This document shows positions 44,424 to 56,600 of a stretch of DNA of 64,000 bases, piece by piece. The DNA comes from Shinisaurus crocodilurus. Its lineage: Eukaryota > Chordata > Lepidosauria > Squamata > Shinisauridae. Made by a program: the position numbers and the translations under genes. Every line of letters starts with the position of its first letter. Within the stretch, counting starts at the first letter, position 1. Where the stretch lies: the NCBI GenBank assembly GCA_021292165.1, contig CM037878.1, positions 196,291,118 to 196,355,117 of the forward strand, written 5' to 3'. The notes beneath the pieces were generated by a model. The model ran no database searches. It saw only the letters and a list, made by a program, of their open reading frames with translations, and was not told the origin of the DNA.

Positions 44424-46427
44424 TAGACCTTATTTGTGTCTACAAATACGTGCTTTTACTACAATTGCTTTAATGCAACACTAGAGCTTGGTCACAAATT
44501 ATATTTGTATAGTCTTTGTCAGTGTGATTTCCCATCCTGTATTTCCTCACTGCACCAAGCATGGATAAGCATTATGAGCACAGTCCAGCCAAGATTAAGC
44601 ACCGTTTAAATTCTGTTGATTGCAACAGGAGCGTTAAGCCACATACTATTGAACTCTACAGTTAATTTTGGCTGGATTATGCCCTATATATGGGGATAGT
44701 CAATGCATATTATGCCAAAGTAATGCTAGTGCTCACCACAACCTGAGCTCAATGGAAGAAGGGTGGGATTCAAATGTGAACAACAATGAATGCAGATGTA
44801 TTGTTCCTATTGATTATAGCCAATTGACAAGTGACTAAAAGATCTAGCCAATTCATACTAGCAATGTTGAGCATAAGATATAACTGAGGTTCAGATCAAG
44901 TCTCCCATCAAGAATAATAGCTATGCTATGCATAATTACCCAGCCTAGTGCTCTCCAGATGAGCTGGACTGCAGGTCCCTTCATTTGCAGCCACCAGCAT
45001 GGCCACTGGCTAAGGAAGGCTGACACACACAGAGAGTTCAAAGGTGGTACATAAACAAAAATTCCAGCTAATCATATGTTAAAATCCAGTCTGTCAAATC
45101 AAATATATTTTCTTTTCCTTCCACCCCACCTCATATTTAGACGACTATAAAGGTGGTGTCATAAGCTCCAGTGCATACATGAGCTCAGGAGGTCTGTTGG
45201 GACATGTCACCAAAATCCTTCATATTCTTCTGCTAACTTTCAACATTATCACTGTATTTCATTTCTTCAGATAAAGACTGGAATCAGGGAAGTGAATGCC
45301 TTGTGTTTAGAAACCTATTTCCAAAGCTAGTTCATAATTTTCCATAGATTATATTAGAAGTATAAGATTGATAATATCGTTGCATAGCACTGATAGAAAG
45401 GCAAAGTAATTTTAATGTTTTAGTGCTTAGGTAAATCTCATTTCAAATACGTATTACCGAGTCTTATGGAAGATGCCTATAGGGTTTACATGGTTTAAGA
45501 AACTGCATCCCATAATACTCTCATTAGGTTGTGCTAGTTACTTTCCTCAAAATGAAGAATTTTTTTAAAAAATCCCATGACCTTAATTCTTTCTAAGATG
45601 GGGCAGGCTGTGATATCATTTTTCTAAAATGATTGCTTTAGGCAAAGGGGCAAGAAAACACCGATAATTAAGTTACATGACAGTATTAATTATTCCTTAA
45701 AGCACTACAGCAAAGATGACCAACTTTAACATTCTACATATTTCACACTAAAACAACAACTGAGGATACCGCAGTATCCTCCTGCCATGTCATGGTGCTA
45801 ATGCAAATTACATTGCGTTAAGGGACTTCTAGTGCAATGCCACTGCCATTACCTTGCACAATGGGTTTTCAAGGAATCCCATGACGCAAGCAAAAGCTAT
45901 TGCTGGGATTTGCATTAGTGTAATGGCATGTAGTATACTGCCCATCACCTCCACCTATCAATGTGGTGAGAAGGATACACATCTCTTATTTTCACACATA
46001 AAAGTTTAATTTGTTCACAGAGGGACAATATCACAGGATTGCCAGGTAATGAATTATCACATGCCTTGTCAGGTTTTTGTTTTCTTATGACTCTACAGTC
46101 TTAAATCTCAAGGATTTTGGCCAACAATGAAAAGGCCCTTTTGCATATGACAAGAAGCTGGAAATGACAAGGATATCCGATTTTGACACTTCCAATAACT
46201 CTCAAACGAGACCAGAGTTTGCAGCCTAATTGGTTGTGAAAGAAAACTGAACAATAATACGTCCAATACTCCAATGAAGAAGCCACTGAAATAATTACTG
46301 TTTTTCAATCTTAATTTCTAGCCCACTTAAGACACCTAGTGGCTAAAAAATTATCAAGCATTCAGAACAATCTCTACTCCAAAAGTGCACCTCATTATGG
46401 TTCTATACATAAATGGCAAATAATTCT
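44424..46427. other. Mostly unassigned sequence
   Basis: Contains a single hAT arm at about 44940-45022 ('cagcctagtgctctccagat' to 'aaggaaggctg', shortened). No gene recognised. Confidence 0.45.
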
Positions 46428-46428
46428 T

Positions 46429-46464
<36 letters not shown>

Positions 46465-46478
46465 TCATCATCATCATC
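46428..46478. repeat. (ATC)n microsatellite
   Basis: About 16 ATC units with one interruption. Confidence 0.9.
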
Positions 46479-46540
46479 AATCCCACATTTTAGCAAATGT
46501 ATACAAGGCAGATTGCATAAAATTGATATAATACAAAATA

Positions 46541-46774
46541 CAGGCAGTCCCCAGGTTACGAATGAGTTCCGTTCTTAAGAATGTCTTTAAGTCGAATTTG
46601 TATGTAAGTCAGAACAGCATAGCGTTCTATACATTAAAATCAGCATTTACACAAATTGTGTAGTATACTACGCTATGTACTCTACGTAAATGACGTAGCA
46701 CCAGGGAACCCAGAAGTCCGTTCTTAAGTATGGATTGTCTGTAAGTCGGACGTTCTTAACTCGGGGACTGCCTG
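46541..46774. mobile_element. Tc1/mariner-type miniature element with TA target
   Basis: Left end CAGGCAGTCCCCAGGTTACG; the right end is the complement of CAGGCAGTCCCCGAGTTAAG. TA stands immediately outside both ends (46539-46540 and 46775-46776). Inner 'gttcttaag' motifs repeat in both arms. 234 bp, non-coding. The end sequence resembles Tigger/pogo-like miniatures. Confidence 0.8.
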
Positions 46775-46776
46775 TA

Positions 46777-47780
46777 CAACAAAACAAAGCCTAATATATA
46801 TACCAACACACTTTACAACAAAACAAAGTACAGTTAGAATAACCAGTTTTAACAAAATCAGTTAAAACAAACAGCAGCAGATACGTAACAAATCAAGATC
46901 TTGAAAAAGTCTGCCTAAAATAGTCAGAAAGATGTTTCTATTCCAAATCCTGAATGCCAAAACCAAAGAGTCTCTTCCTGGTTACCTATGTACCCTATGA
47001 GCTGCTGGTGTAACCTGAAAAAGGGCTTCACGTGGTCGAGGTGGGGGGGGGGATGAGATTCCTGAGATATTTTGGTACCAAACTGTGTAGCACCTTGAAC
47101 TGAGTCTAGGAGAAAACTGGAAACCAGTAAAGCTGACAGAGGATCAATGTTATACAGTCTAAAGAGACAGCAGCTCCCATCAGAATCATTGCATCCATCC
47201 ACATAGTTGACGCTTCCAGACAATCTTTGAGAGCAACCTCACACAAAGCGCACTACAGTAACCTAAAATGGAAGTGCTGAAATACATGAATGACTCGGCC
47301 ATGTCTGATTTTTCCAGGAAACGGCACAGTTGGGGGTACAAGATTGATAAAAAGCGAACATAGCCACTACCACTATATGAGCATCCAGGTGCAGGTCTGG
47401 ATACAAAGGAGTTCCCAAGCTGCAACCCTGTTTCTTCTAGGGCAGTGTTCTCCAACCTTGGGTCCCCAGATGTTTTTGGCCTACAACTCCCAGCATGCCC
47501 CAGCCAGCTGGCTGGGGCATGCTGGGAGTTGTAGGCCAAAAACATCTGGGGATCCAAGGTTGGAGAACACTGTTCTAGGGCAACACCACGCAGAAAAGGC
47601 AGAATATCTCATTCAGGGTCACCAGAACCGCCATTCAACAGGCCTTCAGTCTCATTTATGTAAAGTTTCAGCTTGTCTACTGGCATCCAATCTAAAACTT
47701 CTGTCAGATGCTCACCACTATTCCCAACGTAAAAGACCCAATGGCTGCAGTTAAACAGAACCAAACTATTTTAAACATGT
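46777..47780 (-). pseudogene. L2/CR1-type LINE reverse-transcriptase remnant, minus strand, with nested hAT element
   Basis: On the minus strand, 'TSILGYCSALCVRLLSKIVW' (about 47210-47270) matches the 'rLDYCNaLyvGLp.k...' block, and farther along 'LYWFPVFS*TQFKVLHSLVP' with 'KYLRNLIPPP' (about 47050-47135) matches 'LHWLPV.yRi.FKvL...'. Stops and frameshifts are frequent. The hAT miniature at 47443-47572 lies inside it. Upstream reverse transcriptase and endonuclease are absent. Confidence 0.7.
47443..47572. mobile_element. hAT-type miniature with perfect 8-bp duplication
   Basis: 130-bp near-perfect palindrome starting CAGTGTTCTCCAACCTTGGG and ending with its complement. TTCTAGGG flanks both sides (47435-47442 and 47573-47580). 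Inserted into the older LINE. The central 'tacaactcccagcatgcccc' block is shared with palindrome family B. Confidence 0.92.
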
Positions 47781-47860
47781 CTTTAAAATATTAAAATGCA
47801 TGTCGTGTGTGTCCTCCCGAGTCCATTTTTACATTCCCAGCTTGCCTACCAGTGACTTTA

Positions 47861-47995
47861 AGGGCGTAATCCTATGCATGTTTAGTCAGAAAAAAAGTCC
47901 AACAATTCCCAGCATTCCCTAGCCAGCATGACTGGCTGGGGAATGGTGAGAGAGTTGTAGGACTTATTTCTGTCTAAACATGCATAGGATTGCAT
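47861..47995. mobile_element. Palindromic element, family B
   Basis: 'agggcgtaatcctatgcatg' at the left, 'catgcataggattgca' at the right, 'cccagcattccctagccagc' at the centre. Confidence 0.8.
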
Positions 47996-48849
47996 ACGCT
48001 CTCTCTTTCTTCTTCCACAGCCCTGTCCCCTGCCTTCCAGCAGCTAGAGTCGAGATATCCACTTCCTTTTAGCCAGGCAAGCCGTCCCTGTTCCATGACA
48101 GCTTCGGTGTAATAATTTCACCGTTTATCAGTCAGAGTCATAAGAGGCAACTTCCTCAGCAAAGTTTCCTTGAAGTAAAGAGCCGACACTAGAGATGCAC
48201 CCCCTGATGGTCACATGTTGCCACAGTGGCTCTATTGTGACAAAAGTCCCCCGGGCATACTATAAAGTCATGTTCTCAAAGGTATCTTTCTGCACTAAAT
48301 CAAATTTTCAACATTCCACCCTCCCCCCCCCCACTGGTAACTTTTTGTTTCCAGTTAAGCTGACATTTTCAGGACTGTGAAGAGCCTTAAATCATTCAGG
48401 AGTACTTTTAGACATGGACTAAACTGTATATGGGCATGCTGGCTTTAAGCCAGTTATGATTTCTCAACATGTTACTTAGCCATCCTGGAGCATAATAAAA
48501 ATTCCGTTGAAAACTAACCAAGAGGAGACATGAGCTGCATTTAGGAGACTTCTAGTTCTCAGGTTCCATTCTTTCTTGCAGACAAATTTCAATGCACTAA
48601 ACAGCATTTTACAACCATAAAGCTGTTAGAATTGGAAAATACATTGCTGAATATAGCATTATATTCTGTTGTTACCGATTCGTCTGCTTAGTCAGTAGTC
48701 CCAATATTATTTTCATATTTACACTGAAAATAAGTTTCATTTATTTTATTTATAAGAACATCTGCTACATGAATGAATATCCATGGGAGTGGGAGAGGAT
48801 TAGCATAAATGGTAGCTAGTCATCATTTCACTTAATTTTCCAAGATGAT
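47996..48849. other. Unassigned sequence
   Basis: No gene or repeat recognised; a C-run lies at about 48322-48332. Confidence 0.45.
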
Positions 48850-48942
48850 CAATGGAGTAATCCTATGCATGTCTACTCAGAAGTAAGTCCCACTGAATTC
48901 AGTGAGACTTACTCCCAGCTAAATGTTCATAGGATTGCAGCT
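48850..48942. repeat. Palindromic repeat, family A, best copy
   Basis: 'gtaatcctatgcatgtctac' then 'tcagaagtaagtcccactga' and a matching right arm ending 'cataggattgcag'. The cleanest copy of this family in the window. Confidence 0.75.
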
Positions 48943-49847
48943 ACTTTGCACAATCTCCTCCAGATACATCAGCCATTCATTCTTAATGGTGGAAGTTTAT
49001 AGATGAATGGTAATTAGAAAATACATTTTAATGATACTAGCTCATTATTCAAAATTCTTACTTTTAAACCCAGCCACCCTGCAATTTCATGTCCATTATG
49101 TAATTGATATCTTAACAAATATTTCCCCCCAGGAATATTAATGTATTGTGCAATGTATAGTCCTTTTCCACCAGTTTCAAGGTACCAAACTGGTACCACA
49201 CTATGATAACAATGTGTTTCTTTAAGATTTATAACTAAAACATAGGGAGAGAAAAACCTCATTGAAATACCACTGCACCTGTTTTGGAATACTAGCGGGG
49301 GGGGGGGGGAGCAGTTTAAATATCCTTTCAGTCACAACTCTCAAAAAACCAGTCAACGTACTACTTAAAATAAAAAAAAATAGTTGTAACTAGCTTTTTC
49401 TGTGTGTATTCAGCAAAGATAGGATAGTGAGATTTGTTCTCCAAACTGGTATTTCCCCCCCTATCTGTCAGATTTAAGGAAATCTCGCTCAGAATTCAAA
49501 GCGAAAAGAAACAGTCAACATGAATGTTGTTCTTGTTTTCTTGAACTTTCACATCTTATCCTCCTTCCCTCCCCCATTTCACCCTGCATCTCTGAGATGA
49601 GAAAGTTTGTTGTTTCTTTCGAAAAAGACAAATGCAATTAGACGCACATAGAGTGTCAGAGAAGCTAGAACAACTGACTGCCCACACAGCCCATCCTAAA
49701 TTGAAAGGAGTTATTTATAACACACACAAGCCATTTTAGGAATGGAGACTCACAGCTGTAAGAAAAGAATAGGCAGTCTGATATTTTCTCCTCCTTCACT
49801 TTGAAAGCAAAGATACTACACTAAGCTCAAGAATATGAATATCTTAC
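48943..49847. other. Unassigned sequence, possible intron
   Basis: No repeat recognised except a G-run at 49297-49309. If the exon call at 49848 is right, this is intron sequence on the minus strand. Confidence 0.35.
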
Positions 49848-50159
49848 CTCTTCCTCCATTATTTGTTTCTGTCAGTTGATTCTCTTTTTCTGAAGTTTTG
49901 GTGTGAAAACAAAGTTGATACCTCCTCCCAGTTGGGAAGGGGCTTTTGGTGCGTGCCTGGTTGGTGTTGTTTCTCTGAGGACCAGCTGGACGGTTTTGTA
50001 GTCAGTTTGATTCAGGAAGCTCTGCTCTGTCCAGCCTACCAATCACTCCCACTCTGTAGGGTGTGGGCTGCTTGCTTGTCTCTCTAGGCAGCTTAAACAC
50101 CAGCCAAGCTGATTTAAGTCTAACAGGTTTCCTTATACACATAACTGTAAATTGCTTTC
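49848..50159 (-). other. Candidate 5' exon with start codon (minus strand), hypothetical
   Basis: On the minus strand a long pyrimidine tract (50162-50208) ends in CCAG, a good 3' splice site. 312 bases later comes GAAGAG|GTAAGA, a strong 5' splice site. Just before the donor is an ATG (49857-49859) with A at -3 and G at +4, an in-frame TGA 15 bases upstream, and only four codons (MEEE) before the donor. All three frames of the exon contain stops, so it would be a 5' UTR exon carrying the start codon. The sequence is free of the repeats seen elsewhere. I cannot name the gene and found no following exon; the pyrimidine tract could simply be a microsatellite. Confidence 0.3.
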
Positions 50160-50499
50160 CTGGAAAAGAGAGAGAGGGAGAAAGAGAAAGAGAGAGAGGA
50201 ATAAGTAACTTAAAACTATTTGTAGTTAACTCAAGAAATGCCAAATGATGTAATGAAGTGCAGTTTGCTGGGAAGGCACAGTGAAATGGGTTATTCTTTG
50301 AATTTATTCTTTTAGATTATGCTTTTTTGAGTGGGAGGGGTAAAGTTTAACATACATATTACTGCATGATATTAAACAAGCAGATATTAAAGAAGTTGTC
50401 CCATGATTCCATAGGTTTCTCAGCTGGTGGGGATAATCACCACAATGATTGTCCTCTATCAAGTATCAATTTTATTGGGAGGGGGCATATTAAAACTGT
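50160..50499. other. (GA)-rich tract and unassigned sequence
   Basis: 50164-50200 is GA-rich with few interruptions; the rest is unassigned. Confidence 0.5.
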
Positions 50500-51034
50500 A
50501 GTGATGTGCAAACTTATCCCGAGTGAGTTCATTATTTACTCAGAAAAAAATGACCTCACCCATGTAGGCTTGGACAAGAGTTCCTCCCTCAAAGTGAACT
50601 CTCATTCTGTCTAAACGAACTTTTGTACATGTGCAGTATCGAAATGCATCTTGGGAGCTGTAGTTTGGAATCATGTAGTGCCCGCTCGGAGCCAAAGCTG
50701 CAGTGGTGGTGGCAACCATGAGGAAAGCTGCTAAGGAGACTATAGGATGACCTAATATTGGGGGGGAGCACTACCGAGTCCTCCTCCTTGCAGAGGAAGA
50801 GAAGTGCCTGTGGCAACGAGTAGGAAAGGAAATGGTTAATCCAACCAACGCAGCACATGCTCAGAAATGGCATTGTTTAGATACAGGCTGCGCATGCTCA
50901 GAAGCTCACAATCAATTTCAAACTTAATAGCGAATTCGTAAACCACCAGTCTAGGCTCGTTAAAAAGGCGAGCATTACGAATAGACGAGGTTCAAGAAGC
51001 AAGCCAACTAATTACGAATTTTGACAACATCACT
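50500..51034. mobile_element. Probable hAT-like non-autonomous element
   Basis: Left 'agtgatgtgcaaacttatcc' and right complement of 'agtgatgttgtcaaaattcg' form short inverted ends. The inside has 'gcatcttgggagctgtagtt' and more inverted words. The target duplication is not evident, so boundaries are tentative. Confidence 0.45.
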
Positions 51035-51510
51035 AATTATTTCAAGGCAAAGCGGGAGCTAGGAAATATGTGCCCTCATTCCAACCCCATAAACACTCTT
51101 CATTGGGTGTTGTGGAATTTAACATCCTTGTGCTCCCCTACAATATTTTACCCTCTATTTTGCTTCCTTCCCTACCACCTTTTTAAAAAAATTTAAACTA
51201 AAGGCCAGAGGCCAGGAGCACAAGCTACAGCTACCATGCGCAGGTCTCTATAATTGCAGCACACTGTTCATTGTTAGTGTGCGGCATCTCACTGGAAAGG
51301 TTGGGTGAATGTCTGCAAATGGCCAACAAAGAATGTAAAACTGAAGTCTGCCATGGTGTCTAGAAAATTGCCCAGTCCATATGGTTGCTGCTGCACCTGA
51401 ATATCTCACCGCATGGTGACAGCTGTGACATAAACAATTTAAAGTACCTGCCATGTGATAACTGTAGTTTGTGTACCATTCCTTGACTTTTCTTCCATCT
51501 ACTTTATTTA
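51035..51510. other. Unassigned sequence
   Basis: Nothing recognised. Confidence 0.4.
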
Positions 51511-51690
51511 GGGCGCAATCCTATGCATATTTAGGCAGAAAGAAGGCCTACAACTCCCAGCATGTCCCAGCCAGCATAGTTGGCTGGGGCATGCTGGGAG
51601 TTGTAGGCCTTCTTTCTGCATAGCTGGCCGGGGCATGCTGGGAGTTGTAGGCCTTCTTTCTGCCTAAATATGCATAGGATTGCACCTTTA
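51511..51690. mobile_element. Palindromic element family B with duplicated right arm
   Basis: 'gggcgcaatcctatgcatat' at the left and 'tatgcataggattgcacc' at the right. 'ggggcatgctgggagttgta' with 'ggccttctttctgc' occurs twice in a row (about 51586 and 51632), making it about 50 bp longer than the 122-bp copy at 21411. Confidence 0.8.
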
Positions 51691-52983
51691 TTCATTTTCC
51701 AGAAGGAAGTAGTGTGAGTCAGGGTGGATATACTGTTGGCTTGAATTTGGGAGAGATTGGTTCAAGTCTTCCCTTTGCCATTCTGAGGCCTTAGGCAAGT
51801 TGTCATCCCTGGGCTTCAGTTATCCTTCTCTTCTGTATGAACAACAGTGATCCTCACTTAAGGAAACAAAATAGTGGGTGAAACCTAGGCAATGGGACAG
51901 AACAGCTGGAGGAAGTATGATGAAGGGAGGAAAAACATTGAGGGTGCCCGGAGGTCAACCTTCCTTTTTACTGCAGCCTTAGCCCATGAGTCAGGAGATG
52001 CAAAATTCAATCCTGAACCAGTGACGGAGATATATTCTGACATGTGGTGACCTAAAAGGACTAGAGACGCCTATGAATCCAAGATTTTTCTCTTATGGCA
52101 TTTGTTCCTCTTCCAAGTGGGCAGCAAGACATCAATTCTTGAGATCACCACATTATTACATACTGCACAGAAAATCTTCAGTACATTTTCATGGATGCTA
52201 TAGTTAGTTATAACTTCCTCTTCCCCTCGGAGATGTTAATATTTTGCTTTAATGGTGCAGAAGCAGCCAAGGTTGAGCTTCTGGAGGAAAAATACAAAAA
52301 CGCAATGCCAGCAAAAATTTTGAACTAAGGAAACAATAGAAACGGAAGTTGACGCTTGACCAGGGAATGTATTATCTGCACAAACACATTACTCTGCATC
52401 GAAGAAGAGTCAGCTTAGATTAGATACAGAAAAGCTTCCTAATCAGAACAACTAGGCAGTGATGGAATACCATGCCAAAAGAAGCCACAGACAGAGAGGA
52501 AATGCTTACATGAAGATTAGATAGTACATTAAAAAAAACCAGGACACTAAATAAACCTTTATTTTGTGCTTCATCCATGCACACACAATCTTCTCAGGGT
52601 TTGTTCCTCATTGTTAATTAAAAGAAGGACCCGGTCCCAAAACCAAGTACTTCACGCTGTCAGAAGTCTTTAGTCAGAAGATGCACTGAGTTAACTTCTT
52701 CTTAACATCTATCACATATAATAAATACGTTCTCCAAAATGTACTGGAATGCTTCTTAGGTAATGTCATATTCAGAGATTTTATTTCTGCCACATCCACC
52801 ATCAAACCAGAATGTGGAAAGCCTTAAATTAGGCTCTGGACTCATCTGTTTACCGAAGAAAAATCCCAGTTCTTTTTATGAACTGGAGCAGAAAGAAGTC
52901 TGATTTCAGACATCCACAATGTGCATTTTATGGACTGCTCATTTGATCAAAAAGTGGAACTGAAAAGTCTTTTTTTTTTGTAG

Positions 52984-53056
52984 ACCATATACATCCTATT
53001 CATAATGGGTCCTCATAAAATAGGATGAATTGTGAATAGGATGTTTATAGTATGGA
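52984..53056. repeat. Imperfect hairpin, about 25-bp arms
   Basis: 'ccatatacatcctattcata' pairs with 'tgaataggatgtttatagta', with a short inner 'tcctcataaaataggatga' repeat in the loop. Function unknown. Confidence 0.65.
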
Positions 53057-54184
53057 TTTCAGACAAACAGTAGATACTCCAAATTAATCAATTTTTAAGA
53101 AATCACATTCTAAAATAGGGGCTTCAAGGGCCCAGTTGTGCTCCTGATGATGTTAGCAAAACCTGGTCTAGAAGCCTTCCTACACCCAGTGTCATTCCCA
53201 GCAAGGTCGGTGACCTTGCTGACACACACTCAGTCTGGAGAACTCAAAAGCTTGCACATTTTTGCAACATTTTGGTTAGTTCTAATGAAGTGATTGCACA
53301 ACTGTGGATTTTAGTCTTTGTACTAGCTTCTGGAGATGTGGGCATATGCAATATTCACATGCACAGCAACATTCAAGGCCTTCTTAGGTCCAGCACTCCT
53401 CCTGGAAAGAAGAGAGACCTCCCCACTCTTCTACTCTTCATTACTTAATAGATGCAGGGGCATCAGGATGGGCCCAGTCCTTACTAGGGTAGGGAGTGGG
53501 GAAACTGGGTATTGTAGGGCTTTTGGCCTAGCCAATATAGGACCAAACAACACAGGCTCCCAAACCTGTTGTATGGATCTTGATTCAGTCTGGACACTAG
53601 CTTTTTCATCTTTGCTTAAATGTATTATCCCAGTAACATTGTCCCTTTACATACTTCTCTCCATGTGTAGATTAATCATATGGAAGGGGAGTGGGACTCC
53701 ATCGACTCCATGCCTGCACATGTTCCTGTCAAAAAACCATGGGGAGCTGTGTAAAAAAAAGAAAGAAAACTCTTTTAAAAGGAACTGGAGTTTTGACAGC
53801 TAGCTCTCACTTTTCCACCTTCCTGAGCACCTAGTGTGTCAGGAAAGGGTAGAAAAGTGAGATAAACCTGACAAGAGTTAGGTCCAAAAACAAACAAACA
53901 AAAACCGTCCGTTAAGGATCTCACCACAAAGGGCCACCCCCTTTTCATGAGCAAAGATCACTTGCAGTTTTGGTTTTCTTGACAGTTCACTTTTTGACAA
54001 CTGTGAAGAGGAACCAAAGTCAAAAATAAAGCTCTTGGCAGCCTCTCTCAGTCAATACCCATGGTGGGTGCCTGCTGCAGTTTGACAGCAGGTACCTCTC
54101 AGGACATTGCCCACGTGAGGCATGCCATTTTGGACCCACAGAAGCATGCAAGTGCACACTTGTGCAAGTCCAATTAGAATTATA

Positions 54185-54211
54185 CACACGCACACACACA
54201 CACACACACAC
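54185..54211. repeat. (AC)n microsatellite
   Basis: About 13 AC units. Confidence 0.9.
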
Positions 54212-55287
54212 TTTCACACATTTGGGGTGCAATTTCTATTTTATTTTTTTAAAAGGGGTGACGAATCAGTGGCAGCCCCTCCAATGTGCCACTCGGGTAC
54301 TTTGAAGGGGCTGTCACTAGCTGTCAAATCAGAGATTGTGAAAAGTGATCTCTGGAAAAAGGGGGAAGGGGGAAAGGGGGGAGCCACGGTGAGTGCAAAA
54401 GGGCTCATGATTGCATCAGGGAGGGCAGATGAGGCGGGTCCTGCCACAGCATCTCACGGGATACCTGCAGAAGGACCGAGGGGGGAGAAGGGGAGGACAA
54501 CCCACAGTGAGCCCGATTGTCTGTCAGATGCACTGTGGGCTTCCCCACAAACAACGCACCCAGCGTAGCTTATTCGCAGAGTGAGTTGTCATGACCTGCG
54601 AATTGGCCCACTGTATGAAGAGCTGATGGCAGTTAGCTGGGGTATCTATCTAGCCAAAGAACCAACTCACTCATGGACATATAATTCCCATCAAAAGATG
54701 ACTGCTAATGTGAGGTAGCCAACTTTAAATTAAAATGCAAAAGGGTGTTTAGGACATTATGCCCTAAAATGATTTCTATTGTGTTTTTATTAACATATAA
54801 TTTAACCAATTATATTACATGCATAATATAATACATTACACATATACATATGCACACGCATGAATGCTTTATCAATTTGTTGAACTAGATGTGAGACTGA
54901 ATGTGCTTACTTTATCCTATTTTTGAGAGAGACAATTTGAAATAATTGGTACAGTGCTGATAGGGTAGCTATAGGAAAGGAAACTTGGGAAAACAGGGTA
55001 GTCTAACTACAGACTCCAAAAATTCCCATTTGCAAAAGAATAGTTCTATCCATGACAGCAGCATTAGATCCCACGTTTACTATGCTTTATAAATTCTACT
55101 TACTGTGGTAAAGTGCATGAAATCAGACTGTGGTAAATAAAGAGTGAATAGTGGTAGGAGACGCATCAGCCACCCAGAGGCGGTTGTTAGAAGTATGTTG
55201 TTGTAAGATGGCTGACTGTAGTTAGAGGCACAAGACTTCAATTGTGCTTTGTTATTCAAATAAATGGTTCCACTCCTTCCTTAGAGA

Positions 55288-56484
55288 AGTGGTCGTCCCC
55301 AACATTTTTGGACCCTTGGACACATTTGGGAATTTGAGAAACTGCTGTGGGCTCCAACATAAAAAGGCTCCCATTGAGGATGTGGCTAGTCACATAATGG
55401 CTGCCATGGGGGCCTGGCTAGTCAAGAGGTGAGGGGGGCAAGAGAAATAGTGAGGCTAAAGGCTGAGAGGGGGAAACAGAAAGAGTTGCTTCCTGACCCA
55501 CCCAATCTTCTTCTGTACACACAGACCTTTTCCCCTGCATTGTCTCACTCTCCACTCCCAGCCTGTAGCCTAACTGTTTCTCTCCCCAACTTCTTTCTTT
55601 GCTATTTCTCTCCCTTCTCCATCCCTAGTCTTCTGCTTTCTCTCCCTTCTTAGTTTCTAGCCTTGCTCTTTCTCGCCCATCTACCCCTTTGCTCAGGCCG
55701 GGCCCAACGTATTTTGCCACCTCAAGCAAGGCAGCAGTGCTGCTGCTATCACTGCCCGTCCACCCACCTGCCCTGCTGGCTGGCTGGCCTACCTGCCAGG
55801 CCGGCTTGCCAGGTGCTCCCTCACTTGCTCAGCCAGCCAGCCAGCCTGGGTGGCCGCTCACTCCTGCCTTGTGCCCTAGCTGCAGGGCTCTTGCGAGAGG
55901 TCAGCCAAACTATCGGGAGAAGTTGGCCAACCTCTTGCAGGAGCCCCATGGTTGGGGCACAAGGTGGGAGTGAGCAAGTGGCCAGCTGGGCCGGCTGGCC
56001 AAGCCACTGAGAGAGCAGCCGGCCAGCCAAGCAGGTAGATAGGTAGGGCTGCCACCCCTGCTGGAACCCCCAGTAAGAAGAAGTGGTGGCGGCGGCAGCG
56101 GGCAGATGCCCACAGCAAATGCCACAGTGCGAGAGTGGCTGGCAGGGCTCCCCAGAACACTGGACATGGCAGGGAGGCAGCAGAGGGCCCTCCTGGCAGG
56201 GGCGGCGGTGGGGGGGGGAAGATTGGCACAATTCCCCACTCTGCCCACTCTGCCACCCAACGTGGGCACATCAGCCCACACAATGGTAGGGCCAACCCTG
56301 CCTTAGTCTTACATTCTCTTCCTGCCCGCTGAACAACTGGTCAGTGGCAGGTTCAGGAACAGGAAGGAGAACCTGGTGGCCTAATGTTTTCCTTTAAAAA
56401 AAAACTTTTAAAAAGGGGTATGGGGTGAAGAGCTCTGCGGGCACCATTGGAGGTGCTCACGGGTGCTGCGTTGGGGACCCCTGA
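55288..56484. mobile_element. hAT-type non-autonomous element with perfect 8-bp duplication
   Basis: The left end AGTGGTCGTCCCCAACATTT and the right end complement TCAGGGGTCCCCAACGCAGC are inverted. CTTAGAGA flanks both sides (55280-55287, 56485-56492). 1197 bp, of which about 607 bp appears to be a second element (55694-56300). No transposase ORF. A decayed right end of the same family is seen at about 62860-62920. Confidence 0.85.
55694..56300. mobile_element. Nested GC-rich hAT-like element
   Basis: Starts CAGGCCGGGCCCAACGTATT and ends 'tagggccaaccctg', which are inverted-repeat-like ends shared with the element at 57762-58044. The inside is strongly GC-rich with many 'ccagccagccagcc' and 'ggctggc' words in both orientations. 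Overlapping open frames here (up to 139 codons) are composition artefacts. Flanks CCTTTGCT/CCTTAGTC agree only partly. Confidence 0.6.
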
Positions 56485-56600
56485 CTTAGAGACTGTGTCT
56501 ATTATTAGAAGAGCCTCTGCTACAACACTTATCGAAAATTAAAATATCAAAGCCATCTAAGCAATCTCTCTTTGGAAAAGCATTTAACTTCGGTGACTAA

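Larger units (their letters stand above)
51691..55279. other. Unassigned sequence
   Basis: Contains the hairpin at 52984-53056 and an (AC)n tract at 54185-54211. The 155-codon (53336) and 148-codon (54122) frames have no recognisable domain. No gene recognised. Confidence 0.45.

Noticed and set aside
55663..56332. Many overlapping frames of 66-139 codons on both strands
   Set aside because: They arise from stop-poor GC-rich sequence in the nested hAT-like element; no domain in any frame.
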